64,000 bases of DNA from RGIG426 sp045598965 (GTDB lineage: Bacteria > Bacillota > Clostridia > Oscillospirales > Acutalibacteraceae): positions 38,100-102,099 of the forward strand of contig JAZRVH010000025.1 in assembly GCA_045598965.1 (NCBI GenBank). The letters are read 5' to 3'. Under the pieces are notes generated by a model, which was not told the DNA's origin, searched no databases, and saw only the letters and a list, made by a program, of their open reading frames with translations. The position numbers and the translations under genes are program-made. Positions 41,178 to 50,626 of the stretch are shown here, one piece after another. Each line of letters opens with the position of its first letter. The first letter of the stretch is position 1.

Positions 41178-42308
41178 TTATTTTTTCTGTTTCATTTGGC
41201 GGGCGATAGAAAACAAAATTCCCATTTCGCCCAACAGCATCATCATAGATGTGCCGCCGTAACTGAAAAACGGAAGACCGATACCGGTGTTGGGCATCGA
41301 GTTGGTGACAACCGCAATGTTGAGCATCACTTGGATGCCGATTTGAGCACTGATACCCACGGCCAGCAACGCACCGAATTTATCGGGGGCACGCTGAGCA
41401 ATGGTGATGCCTCGTGCAACGAGGAAAGCGAATAGGAGGATAATGAGCAATGCACCGATAAAGCCCAACTCCTCGCAGATGATAGCAAAAATAAAGTCGT
41501 TTTGGGGTTCTGGCAAGAAGAGGTGTTTTTGACGGGAGTTGCCGATGCCGAGACCCATAAGACCGCCGGAACCGATAGCGTACAGCGATTGAACGGTTTG
41601 CCACGCCATATCTCGGTCAACCGAGAATACGCCCAGCGGGTCAAGCCACACGGAAATGCGGTCCGCTTCATATCCGAGACCGAACACCGCCAGCAAGACA
41701 ACGCCGGCACCGGCACAGATGATGAAGCCCAAGTAGGTGATGCGGGAACCGCCTACGAACAGCATCGCCAAACCGATGCCGAGAATGAGTATGGTACCGG
41801 ACAAGTGAGGTTCGATAACCACCAAAAAACAAATCAGTCCGAGAATGGCCAACAGTTTAATAAAGGTAGAGAGACGACGCATACTGCTGTAATTGCCAGA
41901 GATTATCTTAGCGAGAAAAACGATGAGGGCAAATTTGGCGAAGTCGGATGGCTGGAATTGACCGACGCCGGGAAGAGCAATCCAACGGTGAACACCGTTT
42001 TGGGAGGGTGAAACGTAAGCGATAACCAACAAGGCAACCGCCGCTACATACAGCCAAAGGGCGAATTTGCCCCAAATGTGATAGTCGAACAACGAGATGA
42101 CGTACATTGCCACCAAACCGGCGGCGGCGAACATTCCTTGACGAATGATATAGTAATAGCTGTTGCCGTTATAGTAGGAGGCATACACGTGACTTGCGGA
42201 AAATAGGCACACAAGTCCGATGCCCAGCAGAATGAGCAGGATGATTAAAAGAGGAAGGTCAAAGTTGCCGGTAACGATGAGCCGACGTCGTTTTGTGCGT
42301 TCCGCCAC
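41178..42308 (-). CDS. ftsW: SEDS-family division/spore glycosyltransferase (FtsW/SpoVE)
   Basis: About 376 residues, ten membrane helices, with the SEDS motifs FQPSDFAKFALIVFLA and PQNDFIFAIICEELGFIG and the ending GIGLPFFSYGGTSM. Position between mraY and murG in the division cluster argues for FtsW or SpoVE rather than RodA. GTG at 42308 follows AAAGGAGG; a TTG 21 bases earlier is inside that site. Confidence 0.92.
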   Translation of the reverse strand: MAERTKRRRLIVTGNFDLPLLIILLILLGIGLVCLFSASHVYASYYNGNSYYYIIRQGMFAAAGLVAMYVISLFDYHIWGKFALWLYVAAVALLVIAYVSPSQNGVHRWIALPGVGQFQPSDFAKFALIVFLAKIISGNYSSMRRLSTFIKLLAILGLICFLVVIEPHLSGTILILGIGLAMLFVGGSRITYLGFIICAGAGVVLLAVFGLGYEADRISVWLDPLGVFSVDRDMAWQTVQSLYAIGSGGLMGLGIGNSRQKHLFLPEPQNDFIFAIICEELGFIGALLIILLFAFLVARGITIAQRAPDKFGALLAVGISAQIGIQVMLNIAVVTNSMPNTGIGLPFFSYGGTSMMMLLGEMGILFSIARQMKQKK

Positions 42309-42339
42309 GAAAACGCCTCCTTTCAACAAAAATCAAATC

Positions 42340-43368
42340 TTACCAGAGAAACACAGCGATAATTACTGCGAGAATACAGCCACACAAATCCAAAGCGGAA
42401 AAGACGGCGACAATTTTGTTTTCCGACCAGCCACACATCTCAAAGTGGTGGTGGATGGGGGACATCTTAAACAGTCGTTTGCCTTTGGTGAGCTTGAAAT
42501 AGCCAACCTGCAAAATGACCGACAGCGTTTCAAGAATATAGAGAATACCGACAGGGAGCAGTAACAGCGGATGTCCGATGCCGAATGCCAATGCACACAA
42601 AGCTCCGCCGATGAACAGTGAGCCGGTATCGCCCATCATCACTTTGGCGGGGTGAATGTTATAGAACAGGTAGCCGGCAATGGCACCCGCTAAGGCGGCG
42701 GCGAAAATGCCAAACGAGGAGAAACCGGCGAATTCCGCCAAAATCAACATGGCAAGCGATGCCACAAAGGTGACAGAACCGCACAGTCCGTCAACGCCGT
42801 CCGTTAAGTTGGTGGCGTTAGACATACCGACGATAAAGAACATGGCGATGGGGATAAACCACCACGAAAGGTCGACAAAGCCGAGAAAAGGGATATAAAA
42901 CTCATCCGCATCGGTGAGGACTAAGGCGGTGGAGTAGGCGGCGGAAAGCAGAAGCTGCAAAAACAGCTTTTGTTTGTCGGTAAGCCCCAAATTCCGTTTT
43001 TTCACCACTTTGATATAGTCATCGGCAAACCCGATAATGCCACAGCCGAACGCCAATCCGCAACCGGCAAAAAAGCGTATTTGGGCGGCGAAAGCCGCTT
43101 CGCTCAACAGAGGACGCCGCAAGGCGGTTTCGCAAAAGACGATGCCTGCCAGCATCATAAAGGCAAAGGCACAGATAAAGAACAGACCGCCCATAGTGGG
43201 AGTGCCCTGTTTATTCTTGTGCCACGAGGGGCCGATATCCAAAATGGTTTGCCCGAATTTGAGCTTGTGTAAGGCGGGGATAGCCCACCGGCCAAGCAAC
43301 AAGGAGGCGATGAGTGACGCCACGGCAACGCCGGCGTCAACAAGCGTAATTGTAAGCGTTTCGTTCAT
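42340..43368 (-). CDS. mraY: Phospho-N-acetylmuramoyl-pentapeptide transferase
   Basis: A 342-residue integral membrane enzyme that makes lipid I from UDP-MurNAc-pentapeptide and undecaprenyl phosphate. GPSWHKNKQGTPTMGG, FADDYIK, NATNLTDGVDGL and PIHHHFE are the known motifs, the last with the metal/phosphate histidines. The start overlaps the murE stop by four bases. Confidence 0.97.
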   Translation of the reverse strand: MNETLTITLVDAGVAVASLIASLLLGRWAIPALHKLKFGQTILDIGPSWHKNKQGTPTMGGLFFICAFAFMMLAGIVFCETALRRPLLSEAAFAAQIRFFAGCGLAFGCGIIGFADDYIKVVKKRNLGLTDKQKLFLQLLLSAAYSTALVLTDADEFYIPFLGFVDLSWWFIPIAMFFIVGMSNATNLTDGVDGLCGSVTFVASLAMLILAEFAGFSSFGIFAAALAGAIAGYLFYNIHPAKVMMGDTGSLFIGGALCALAFGIGHPLLLLPVGILYILETLSVILQVGYFKLTKGKRLFKMSPIHHHFEMCGWSENKIVAVFSALDLCGCILAVIIAVFLW

Positions 43369-44810
43369 TCTTTAAGCTCCCATTTGTTTTTCATTCCCAG
43401 TGCCTGTGCGACAATTTCCCGTTCATCCAAATGGATAATGCCGTTTTTAAGAACCTGATAGGTTTCGTGTCCCTTGCCGGCAAGCAGAACGGTGTCTCCC
43501 GGTTTTGCTTCGTTTATGGCAAAGCGGATTGCTTCAAAACGGTTTTCGTATACAGCACAGGGAACGGTTTTCGGAATGCCTGTCAGCACGTCGTTGATGA
43601 TTTGCATCGGGTCCTCACGGCGGGGGTTGTCAGAGGTGAGAACAAGATAATCGGAGTAGCGGGCGGCGATTTCGCCCATTTGAGGTCGCTTGCCTCGGTC
43701 ACGTTCGCCGGCGGCACCGAACACGGTAATCAGCCGCCCTTTGCAATCGGCACGCAAGGTTTCGCAGATTTTTTCGATACCATCGGGGGTGTGGGCATAG
43801 TCGATAACCAACGAGAATCCACGTCCGGTCGGCACGACTTCGGCACGCCCTTTGATGCCATCGAGAGTGGAAAACGCATGGCACACGGTGTCCGCGGCCT
43901 CGCCGAGAGCGACGAGGCACGCAAGGACTCCGGTGGCATTATAAACGGAAAACTCGCCCGGTACATTCATGTGAACCGGAGTGGTTGTTCCGTTTTGGGT
44001 AAATTGAAAGTCCGCTCCGTTGGGACGGGGCGAAAGGTCGCTTACGGACACATCGTATCCGCTGTTTTTCAGCGAAAAGGTGACGACGGGGCAGGTGACG
44101 CCTTTTTTTATCTCGTCAAACCACGGGTCATCGGCGTTGAACACCGCCAAACGGCTGTTTTGAAACAGCTTGCGTTTGGCGTCGCAATATGCCTCCATCG
44201 TTTTATGATAATCGAGGTGGTCTTGGGTGAGGTTGGTGAAAATGGCGGCGTCAAAGGTGATGCCGTCCACTCGGCACTGTGCCAAAGCGTGGCTGGAAAC
44301 CTCCATCACCACGTCATCACAGCCGGCATCTGCCATCTGGGCAAACAAGCCTTGTAATTCATACGCCTCGGGTGTGGTGTGACAAGCGGGAATTTGGCGA
44401 GAGCCGATCATCGACTGAATTGTGCCGATGAGCCCCACTTTGTGACCGCATGCCTCTAAGGCGTGTTTTAACATATAAGTTGAGGAGGTCTTTCCGTTGG
44501 TGCCGGTGACACCGATAAGACGCATCCGTTTTGCGGGATGGTCGAACCAGTTTGCGGACAACTTTGCCCACGCAGAGCGTGTATCCGGCAAAAGAATTTG
44601 ATTCGGAAGCCCTAAATCTCGCTGGGCAACAACGACGACGGCACCGTTTTCCAGTGCCTTTTCGGCAAACTTGTGTCCGTCAACTTCCACGCCGTCGATA
44701 CACACAAACAAAAATCCTTTTTCAACACGGCGAGAGTCGCAGGCGATGCCGGCGATGTCCGCCTCAAAGGGGGCTTCGCAGATAGTGTGTAACAGAGCGG
44801 ATAATTTCAT
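43365..44810 (-). CDS. murE: UDP-MurNAc-L-Ala-D-Glu:meso-diaminopimelate ligase
   Basis: A 481-residue Mur ligase. The ATP loop GVTGTNGKTSSTYM is near residue 105. The specificity loop reads TSDNPRRED; DNPR marks meso-diaminopimelate enzymes (lysine enzymes differ), so the wall is probably of the mDAP type. HFG-like ending GKGHETYQVLKNG is standard. MurF, the next ligase, is not in this cluster. Confidence 0.96.
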   Translation of the reverse strand: MKLSALLHTICEAPFEADIAGIACDSRRVEKGFLFVCIDGVEVDGHKFAEKALENGAVVVVAQRDLGLPNQILLPDTRSAWAKLSANWFDHPAKRMRLIGVTGTNGKTSSTYMLKHALEACGHKVGLIGTIQSMIGSRQIPACHTTPEAYELQGLFAQMADAGCDDVVMEVSSHALAQCRVDGITFDAAIFTNLTQDHLDYHKTMEAYCDAKRKLFQNSRLAVFNADDPWFDEIKKGVTCPVVTFSLKNSGYDVSVSDLSPRPNGADFQFTQNGTTTPVHMNVPGEFSVYNATGVLACLVALGEAADTVCHAFSTLDGIKGRAEVVPTGRGFSLVIDYAHTPDGIEKICETLRADCKGRLITVFGAAGERDRGKRPQMGEIAARYSDYLVLTSDNPRREDPMQIINDVLTGIPKTVPCAVYENRFEAIRFAINEAKPGDTVLLAGKGHETYQVLKNGIIHLDEREIVAQALGMKNKWELKE

Positions 44811-44836
44811 ACGGCGACAGACCTTCTTTCGGAATG

Positions 44837-47113
44837 TTACGCAATGGCGTTGTCGGTAATAAATACGAGATAAATAACGGTTCCGGGTTCCACTTTGGCA
44901 CCCGCCTCGTAGTCTTGTGAGTAGACGATGGCTTCGCCGCTGTCAAGGCCCACGCCGGAAATCTCCAAGTTGAGGTTGGCGGCGTTTGCGGCGGCATTTG
45001 CCTGAGACAAGGTCATATTGTGGAAATCGGGGACGGAGGTGGTGGACTCCATAGAGCCGGAATCGGTATACAGCACCACGGTGCCGTCTTTCGGGATAGA
45101 ACTGCCCGATTCGGGGATTTGTTTTACAACGGTTTTTCCATTGCCGATAACGGAGAATCGGAGCCCGTTATTGTCCAAAATCGTGGTGGCCGTGGAGACC
45201 TCTTTATCCACAACACTGGGCGTGATGGTGGAGAGGTTGGCAAGCTCTTCTTCGGTATACAGCGGCTCTACGCCGAGGTAGGGGAGCGTATCTGACAAAA
45301 TGCTTTGGCAAACAGGGCCTGCCACGTGGCTGCCGTAGGTGTTAGAGCTGTGCGGCGTGTCGATGATGGTCAACACCATAATTTCGGGGTCATCCGCCGG
45401 TGCGAATGTGCCGAAAGAACCCCACACCTCGTTGTGTGCCCAGTCGGTACGGGTTTCGGTTTTATCCGATGTGCCCGATTTACCCGCCACACGATAACCG
45501 GCAACATAGACGTTTTTCGAACCGCCGCCGTTTACCGCCGCCGCCAACATAGAGGCAACTTGTTTGGTGGTTTCGGTAGACACCACTTGACGTTTGACAA
45601 TCGGTTCGGTGTTTTTTACCACGTTGCCGTCGCCGTCCAATTCCTGAGCCACCACGTAAGGCTGCATCAAATACCCGCCGTTGGCGACCGCACACAGAGC
45701 GGTTGCCATTTGGATGGGGGTGATTTCAAAGGTTTGACCCATGGCGGAGGTTGCCACGTCCAAATCGGTCATATCCGCTCCGTGGTACAAGGAGGTGGTG
45801 GAACGGCCTTCGCTGAGCATATCAATACCGGTCGGCTCGGTAAAGCCGAAGCCGGTGAAATATTTGAAGAAGCGTTCACCGCCAAGGCCGACGCCCAGCG
45901 TAATAAAGCCGGGGTTGCAGGAGTTGGAGATGATATCGGGGAAGTTTTGGGTACCGTGGCCGGCGGGATGCCAGCAGGTAATTTGCTGACCCATAACCTC
46001 GATATAGCCGGGGCAGAAGAATGAGGAGGTGTTGATGTTGGCGACACCCTCCTCAATAGCCATACAGGAGGTAAACACCTTAAATACGGAGCCGGGCTCA
46101 TAGAAATCCGAGACGGCTTTGTTTGCCCACTGGGTTTGACGGGCTTTGGTAAGAGCTTCGGATTTCGCATCTCCCGAAAGGAGCTTCATTTTGGCGAGGG
46201 CGTTGGGGTCTTTCACCGTGAACGGGTCGTTTAAGTCAAAGTCGCCTTTTACCGCCATGGCCAAAACCGCACCGGTGCGAACGTTCATCACAATGGAGAC
46301 GCCACGGTTTTCCACGTCGTTTTCGGTGATGGATTGCTCTAAGTATTTCTCTGCGTAGTGCTGGATGGTTTGGTCGATGGTAAGCACCAGACTGTGTCCG
46401 TCCTCGGCATCCACCGTTTTTTCGTAAGTGAGCGTCACCGGCATATCGCCGCCGACGCCGTTTTGGGCGGTTACCACTCGTCCGGCAACGCCGGCGAGAA
46501 CATCGTTGTATTTGGCCTCTAAGCCGTACAGACCGTAGTAGTCGGTGCCGGTGAAGCCGATCACGCACGAAGCGAGAGAACCATAGGGATAGGTGCGTTT
46601 ATAGTCGGTAACAACACGGAAAATGCCGCTACCTGCCAGTTCGTTTTTTTCTGCCCATGCAATGAGCTTTTCCACAACGGGGTATTCTACCTGAGAGGCG
46701 ATTTTTTCGTATTGCGATTCGGTGCGGGTGGTTTTCTTATACAGTGTATCCCGGTCGACGTCCAAAATTTTGGAAACCTCGTCGGCGATTTTCACCCGTA
46801 CCTTCTCGGCGTCATCCAACTGGGCGATGTTGTAAGGGGTCATAATGACCGTCCACACTTCCATGGATTCGGCGAGTACTTTGCCATTGCAATCATAGAT
46901 GGTGCCACGGTGAGCGGCGACAAGGCTGTCGTTCAGTTGTTGAGAGACGGCCTTAGTAGACCAAAATTCGCCTTGCACAATTTGCAACAATCCAAGGCGG
47001 CCGACGAGAATTGCGAAAATGAGTGCCAAAGCGACGAGGCTGACTTTGGCACGGGCCCGCATTTGTCGGGGCGGCAAAATACTGCCTTTTCCTTTTTCGG
47101 GTTTACGGCTCAC
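44837..47113 (-). CDS. Class B penicillin-binding protein with PASTA domains (SpoVD/Pbp2-like)
   Basis: A 758-residue transpeptidase: N-terminal membrane anchor, pedestal domain with AAHRGTIYDCNGKVLAES, and the transpeptidase domain with SVFK (about 350), SNSCN and KSGTSDKTE. Two PASTA repeats form the C terminus, ending VYLVFITDN. PASTA-bearing class B PBPs are typical of division (PbpB) and spore cortex (SpoVD) enzymes in Firmicutes; which one cannot be told. It lies between ftsL and murE, with a possible own promoter at 47212-47240. Confidence 0.9.
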   Translation of the reverse strand: MSRKPEKGKGSILPPRQMRARAKVSLVALALIFAILVGRLGLLQIVQGEFWSTKAVSQQLNDSLVAAHRGTIYDCNGKVLAESMEVWTVIMTPYNIAQLDDAEKVRVKIADEVSKILDVDRDTLYKKTTRTESQYEKIASQVEYPVVEKLIAWAEKNELAGSGIFRVVTDYKRTYPYGSLASCVIGFTGTDYYGLYGLEAKYNDVLAGVAGRVVTAQNGVGGDMPVTLTYEKTVDAEDGHSLVLTIDQTIQHYAEKYLEQSITENDVENRGVSIVMNVRTGAVLAMAVKGDFDLNDPFTVKDPNALAKMKLLSGDAKSEALTKARQTQWANKAVSDFYEPGSVFKVFTSCMAIEEGVANINTSSFFCPGYIEVMGQQITCWHPAGHGTQNFPDIISNSCNPGFITLGVGLGGERFFKYFTGFGFTEPTGIDMLSEGRSTTSLYHGADMTDLDVATSAMGQTFEITPIQMATALCAVANGGYLMQPYVVAQELDGDGNVVKNTEPIVKRQVVSTETTKQVASMLAAAVNGGGSKNVYVAGYRVAGKSGTSDKTETRTDWAHNEVWGSFGTFAPADDPEIMVLTIIDTPHSSNTYGSHVAGPVCQSILSDTLPYLGVEPLYTEEELANLSTITPSVVDKEVSTATTILDNNGLRFSVIGNGKTVVKQIPESGSSIPKDGTVVLYTDSGSMESTTSVPDFHNMTLSQANAAANAANLNLEISGVGLDSGEAIVYSQDYEAGAKVEPGTVIYLVFITDNAIA

Positions 47114-47140
47114 GGTGCGGCACCTCCCTTCACTATGCAG

Positions 47141-47176
47141 AAAACGAGAGTCAAGGTGTTGGCTGACTCCCGTTTT
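47141..47176 (-). terminator. Possible terminator or attenuator upstream of the PBP gene
   Basis: On the minus strand AAAACGGGAGTCA pairs with TGACTCTCGTTTT with one mismatch. The T run after it is short. Confidence 0.5.
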
Positions 47177-47211
47177 GTGAGCGTTTCGGTTGTCTCGGTC
47201 TGTTTTTAATC

Positions 47212-47240
47212 TCTATGCCAAAATCGGTAGATTATGTCAA
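47212..47240 (-). promoter_or_regulatory. Candidate promoter for the PBP gene
   Basis: TTGACA, 17 bases, CATAGA on the minus strand, overlapping the ftsL stop; the -10 is poor. Confidence 0.35.
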
Positions 47241-47701
47241 AACAGTCCGGCAAGAACGTCTAAAAATGACTTGTTTTCGGTGGCGGGTTTTTCTACACGG
47301 TCACCGCCGTTGACGGTGAAGTAATGCTCTTGTCCGCTTTCCATCTTTTGCAATCCGTGCTTTTCGGCGTAGGCATCAATACGCTCGGAGGAAGCGATTT
47401 CGGTAAGCTCGGAATGAAGCCGAACGTTTTCGCTTTGCAAAACGGAAAGTTGGCTATCTAAGTCGGAGAGCTGTTCGTTCATCTCTGTCAGTCGGACACG
47501 GCTGACGATTGCCATCAGTGCAACGGACAGGATGACGGCGGCGACCGCCACAACCGTAGCGACGCTGACAATGGATTGCAACAGCGTGCGGCGTTTTGCT
47601 TCCCGCTTTTGCTTTTTGTTTTCCTCAATGGAGACGACTTTGCCACGCTGACCGTCCGAGAATAACGACAGGTCGTATGCTGCGTTGGAATAGTTTGCCA
47701 T
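47237..47701 (-). CDS. ftsL: FtsL-like divisome protein
   Basis: About 154 residues: a basic cytoplasmic part, one TM segment (about 46-70) and a coiled coil (LTEMNEQLSDLDSQLSVLQSENVRLHSEL, about 80-108) followed by a polar tail. Sequence is weakly conserved in FtsL, so position between rsmH and the PBP carries much of the call. ATG at 47701 follows AAAGGAG; an earlier start at 47719 overlaps that site. Confidence 0.8.
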   Translation of the reverse strand: MANYSNAAYDLSLFSDGQRGKVVSIEENKKQKREAKRRTLLQSIVSVATVVAVAAVILSVALMAIVSRVRLTEMNEQLSDLDSQLSVLQSENVRLHSELTEIASSERIDAYAEKHGLQKMESGQEHYFTVNGGDRVEKPATENKSFLDVLAGLF

Positions 47702-47732
47702 CAAAATCGCTCCTTTCATTCAAGATAACGGC

Positions 47733-48677
47733 TCAATCATAGAGCTCGTGAATTTTTTCGATACACCGCAGTTTTGCACTGCGACTGCGGGGGTTTTCTA
47801 AAAGCTCCTGCTCGGTAGCGGTGACCGGTTTGCGTAACGCTAATTTTCCGGGCGGGGTACGTTTGCAAACGCAAACGGGAAATTCTTTGGGGCAGATACA
47901 CCCGACACAAAAGCGGGCGAACTGCTCTTTGACGATACGGTCCTCGAGCGAGTGGAAGGAGATGACCGAAAGTCGTCCACCCGGTTTTAACAGCGAAAAC
48001 GCATCGGCTAAGGCACCGGGCAAAAGCTCTAACTCGCCGTTGACGGCAATCCGCAACGCCTGAAACACACGGCGAGCGGGGTGCTTGTCCCGCCGTGCGG
48101 CGGCGGGAACGGAAGCGGCGATAAGGTCGGCGAGACGGGAGGTTGTCCAAACGGAATCTTTTTCCCGTTCACGGACAATGGCGGCGGCAATGGGCTTGGC
48201 GAATTTTTCCTCGCCGTAGTCACGGAAAATGCGAACCAGGTCGCCGCCGGAGCTTTCGTTCAAAACATCGGCGGCAGTTTTGCCGCTTTGGCTCATACGC
48301 ATATCGAGCGGGGCGTCGGCGTGGTACGAGAAGCCTCGTGTGCCGTCGTCCAACTGGTGGGACGAAACGCCCAAATCGAGGAGAATGCCATCCACAGCGA
48401 AAACGCCTTGGTCAGCTAACACCGCTTTCATATCACGGAAATTGGTTTTTATGAGTGTGGCGGGGAGCCCTTTCAGTCGTTTTCCCGCCGCCTTGATGGC
48501 GTCAGGGTCTTGGTCAAGGGCGTAGAGGTGACCGGTGGTCAGTTTTTCGGCAACCGCACTGGCGTGTCCGCCTCCACCGGCGGTGCCGTCCACGTAAATG
48601 CCATTCGGTTTCACGTCCAGCGACGCAATCGTCGGTTCAAAGAGGACGGGAACGTGGTAGCCGCCTTTCGTGCCCAT
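47733..48677 (-). CDS. rsmH: 16S rRNA (cytosine1402-N4)-methyltransferase RsmH
   Basis: A 314-residue SAM enzyme. The N terminus YHVPVLFEPTIASLDVKPNGIYVDGTAGGGGHASA has the SAM-binding glycines, and the later LLDLGVSSHQLD and SFHSLEDRIVK motifs are RsmH hallmarks. It overlaps the mraZ stop by one base. In most bacteria it is the second gene of the dcw cluster, as here. Confidence 0.97.
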   Translation of the reverse strand: MGTKGGYHVPVLFEPTIASLDVKPNGIYVDGTAGGGGHASAVAEKLTTGHLYALDQDPDAIKAAGKRLKGLPATLIKTNFRDMKAVLADQGVFAVDGILLDLGVSSHQLDDGTRGFSYHADAPLDMRMSQSGKTAADVLNESSGGDLVRIFRDYGEEKFAKPIAAAIVREREKDSVWTTSRLADLIAASVPAAARRDKHPARRVFQALRIAVNGELELLPGALADAFSLLKPGGRLSVISFHSLEDRIVKEQFARFCVGCICPKEFPVCVCKRTPPGKLALRKPVTATEQELLENPRSRSAKLRCIEKIHELYD

Positions 48678-49096
48678 CAGAAGCCCAGCTCCGTGAACTC
48701 CGCCTCCACCTCGTCGGCGGTCATCTCGCTCATGCTTTGTTCATAAGCGGCGGGGTTCCAAATCTCGGCACGGTTGCCGGCACCGGTGAACAGGGCCTCG
48801 CCCTCAATATCGGCGTAGGAGAGCAGGTGCTTCGGCACGAGGATACGGCCTTGTGCATCCACGGTTGCCTCGTCGGCGTTGGAGGAGAGATAGCGTTGAA
48901 GCTTGCGAGCCTTGCTGATGGGCATTTCGGCAAGCTTGGCTTGGAGCTTGTCCCACTCGTCCATGGAGTATACGGTAATGCAGCGGTCGAGAACCGCAGC
49001 GACGACAAACGTCTCGCCCAACTGAGCACGAAGCTTTGCGGGGACAATCACACGACCTTTTTGGTCAATGGCGTGTAAGAAACGGCCAACCAGCAT
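48677..49096 (-). CDS. mraZ: Transcriptional regulator MraZ
   Basis: A 139-residue protein made of two AbrB-like MraZ domains: LVGRFLHAIDQKGRVIVPAKLR and the second with DAQGRILVPKHLLSYADI. It binds repeats upstream of its own gene and sets cluster expression. ATG at 49096 follows GGAGG; the frame upstream to 49114 is inside the ribosome binding site. Confidence 0.95.
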   Translation of the reverse strand: MLVGRFLHAIDQKGRVIVPAKLRAQLGETFVVAAVLDRCITVYSMDEWDKLQAKLAEMPISKARKLQRYLSSNADEATVDAQGRILVPKHLLSYADIEGEALFTGAGNRAEIWNPAAYEQSMSEMTADEVEAEFTELGF

Positions 49097-49219
49097 GGCT
49101 CTCACCTCCTGCATGTAAAATCAAAATCAGCGAAAAACGCAGTGTGGCGGGAGTGTATCCCGTGTGTAGACCACAGTGAAACCTGCGTTGTTGAAAAACC
49201 GGTGGAATTTGTGGAAAAT

Positions 49220-49259
49220 CACCACTTTCCACCTTTTGCCACCATTTTCCACCACTTAT
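49220..49259 (-). promoter_or_regulatory. MraZ-box repeats in the mraZ leader
   Basis: Four contiguous 10-base units (plus strand: CACCACTTTC, CACCTTTTGC, CACCATTTTC, CACCACTTAT) lie directly after the mraZ promoter. Read on the minus strand each contains GGTGG/GTGGTG with A-rich spacing, the pattern of known MraZ operators with about 10-bp spacing. Confidence 0.8.
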
Positions 49260-49265
49260 GGACTT

Positions 49266-49294
49266 ATTATATACTATCACCCCCCAAAATGCAA
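49266..49294 (-). promoter_or_regulatory. Promoter for the mraZ-led dcw cluster
   Basis: TTGCAT, 17 bases, TATAAT. The 49097-49219 leader beyond the repeats shows no gene. Confidence 0.8.
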
Positions 49295-49357
49295 GTGTTT
49301 TTTCGAAAAAAATCAAGTTTTTTTGTGATTTTTTTCGAGGGGTTTTGAGCAAAACGG

Positions 49358-49403
49358 AAAAAAGAAGTTGCCCGAAGAAAAGTGGGCTTTTCTTCGGGCA
49401 ACT
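49358..49403 (-). terminator. Terminator after the SASP gene
   Basis: On the minus strand AGTTGCCCGAAGAAAAG pairs fully with CTTTTCTTCGGGCAACT, followed by TCTTTTTT. Confidence 0.9.
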
Positions 49404-49420
49404 GTGGGTGAAAACAGCAA

Positions 49421-49612
49421 TTATTTCAGGTTGTTTTCATACTGCTGAATCATCTTTTTGACCATCTGACCGCCAATCGAGCCAGCCTGTTTAGAGGTCA
49501 AATCGCCGTTGTAGCCTTGCTTCAGGCTAACGCCAACCTCGGAAGCGGCTTCCATCTTGAAGCGGTTGAGACCCTCACGAGCCTCCGGCACCATCGTCTT
49601 GCTCTTAGACAT
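49421..49612 (-). CDS. Alpha/beta-type small acid-soluble spore protein
   Basis: A 63-residue SASP. The family signature runs EAREGLNRFKMEAASEVGVS (residues 10-29), then GYNGDLTSKQAGSIGGQMVKKMI. Such proteins coat spore DNA in the A-like form and protect it. The likely GPR protease region is KMEAASEVG near residue 20. A clear SigG promoter was not recognised upstream. AAAAAGGAGTG precedes the ATG. Single gene with its own terminator. Confidence 0.95.
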   Translation of the reverse strand: MSKSKTMVPEAREGLNRFKMEAASEVGVSLKQGYNGDLTSKQAGSIGGQMVKKMIQQYENNLK

Positions 49613-49769
49613 TTCGTTTTCACTCCTTTTTCAAAAAATCTGGACGTCCGCAAAAAATCGGACAGCAGCAAATCGTTCGTGTTCGCTGTGATGTTAGTTT
49701 GTGCGTCAATGTGGCAGTTATCACAAGAAAATTTTGTCGTGTTTTTTGTCGGTTTGGGCAAAATTTTTG

Positions 49770-49798
49770 TTGCAATTTTTGAAAAGTGGTGGTACAAT
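49770..49798 (+). promoter_or_regulatory. Promoter for the DivIVA-like gene
   Basis: TTGCAA, 17 bases, TACAAT. Confidence 0.65.
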
Positions 49799-49847
49799 AT
49801 GGATACACATAAAAAGTTTTATCTTATAAAGTAAGGGAGGATCGCCT

Positions 49848-50558
49848 ATGTCGGAACAAAATGGTTTTCGCACATCCTTTCGGGGCTTTAACCGCCAGGA
49901 CGTGATGGACTACATGGACGGCGTGCAGGCGGATTTTTCCGAACGGGAAGCTGGACTTCGTGAGGGCTTGTCCCAAGCCAATGCCTATCTCGCCTCTCTT
50001 ACCGAAGAAAACAAAAAATTGAAAGAGGCTGCCGATAACGCTCTTCGCCAAAAAGAGGCACTTCGTGTGGAAGCGTACAACCGCTTTGAGCAGATGAACG
50101 CCCAGCTCGTCGCCCTCAAAAAAGAAAATGAGCAACTCAAGCTCTCGGCGGCAACTCCTCCCGCTTATCCGATGCAAAGTATGCCGACGGTGCCGTCCGT
50201 ATCGTCGAACGATACCGCCGCTCTTCTTGCGGCAATCCAGGAACTGCGGATGCGTGGCTCCGATTTTCTGGCGGCATCCGGTGCCGCCGGCGAAGCCTGC
50301 CTCAACGAGATGGATGCTCTTATCTCCACCTTGGAGGCATCGCTCCAACAAATGCGAGGAAGAATCGGCTCTGCCCGTGCGGATCTCCACACAAGACGGG
50401 ATGCCGCCGGTTTGCGGTTGGGCGAGCTTGAGGCATCGCTTAAGGGCGAGACGGCAATACCGTTGCCGACAACCCCTTCGGTATCTGCTCCCGCCGCACC
50501 GAAACCGATGCGGGTGGCTCCGTCGTCCCTACGCAATCGTGACGGTGGTCACCGCTGA
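49848..50558 (+). CDS. DivIVA-like coiled-coil protein
   Basis: A 236-residue protein whose N terminus FRTSFRGFNRQDVMDYMDGV resembles the membrane-binding head of DivIVA/GpsB proteins. A coiled coil (about 28-110, AYLASLTEENKKLKEAAD, QLVALKKENEQLKL) follows, then a proline-rich stretch, another helical part and a Pro/Ala-rich tail. DivIVA-type proteins mark poles and septa and bind curved membrane. Here the tail is longer and more disordered than usual. AGGGAGGATCG lies before the ATG. Confidence 0.75.
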   Translation: MSEQNGFRTSFRGFNRQDVMDYMDGVQADFSEREAGLREGLSQANAYLASLTEENKKLKEAADNALRQKEALRVEAYNRFEQMNAQLVALKKENEQLKLSAATPPAYPMQSMPTVPSVSSNDTAALLAAIQELRMRGSDFLAASGAAGEACLNEMDALISTLEASLQQMRGRIGSARADLHTRRDAAGLRLGELEASLKGETAIPLPTTPSVSAPAAPKPMRVAPSSLRNRDGGHR

Positions 50559-50626
50559 GAGCGGATAACTTACTGGTATATTTTTTGCCCGTGGGGCATA
50601 GATAAATAAAAAAAGGAGAATTGACA

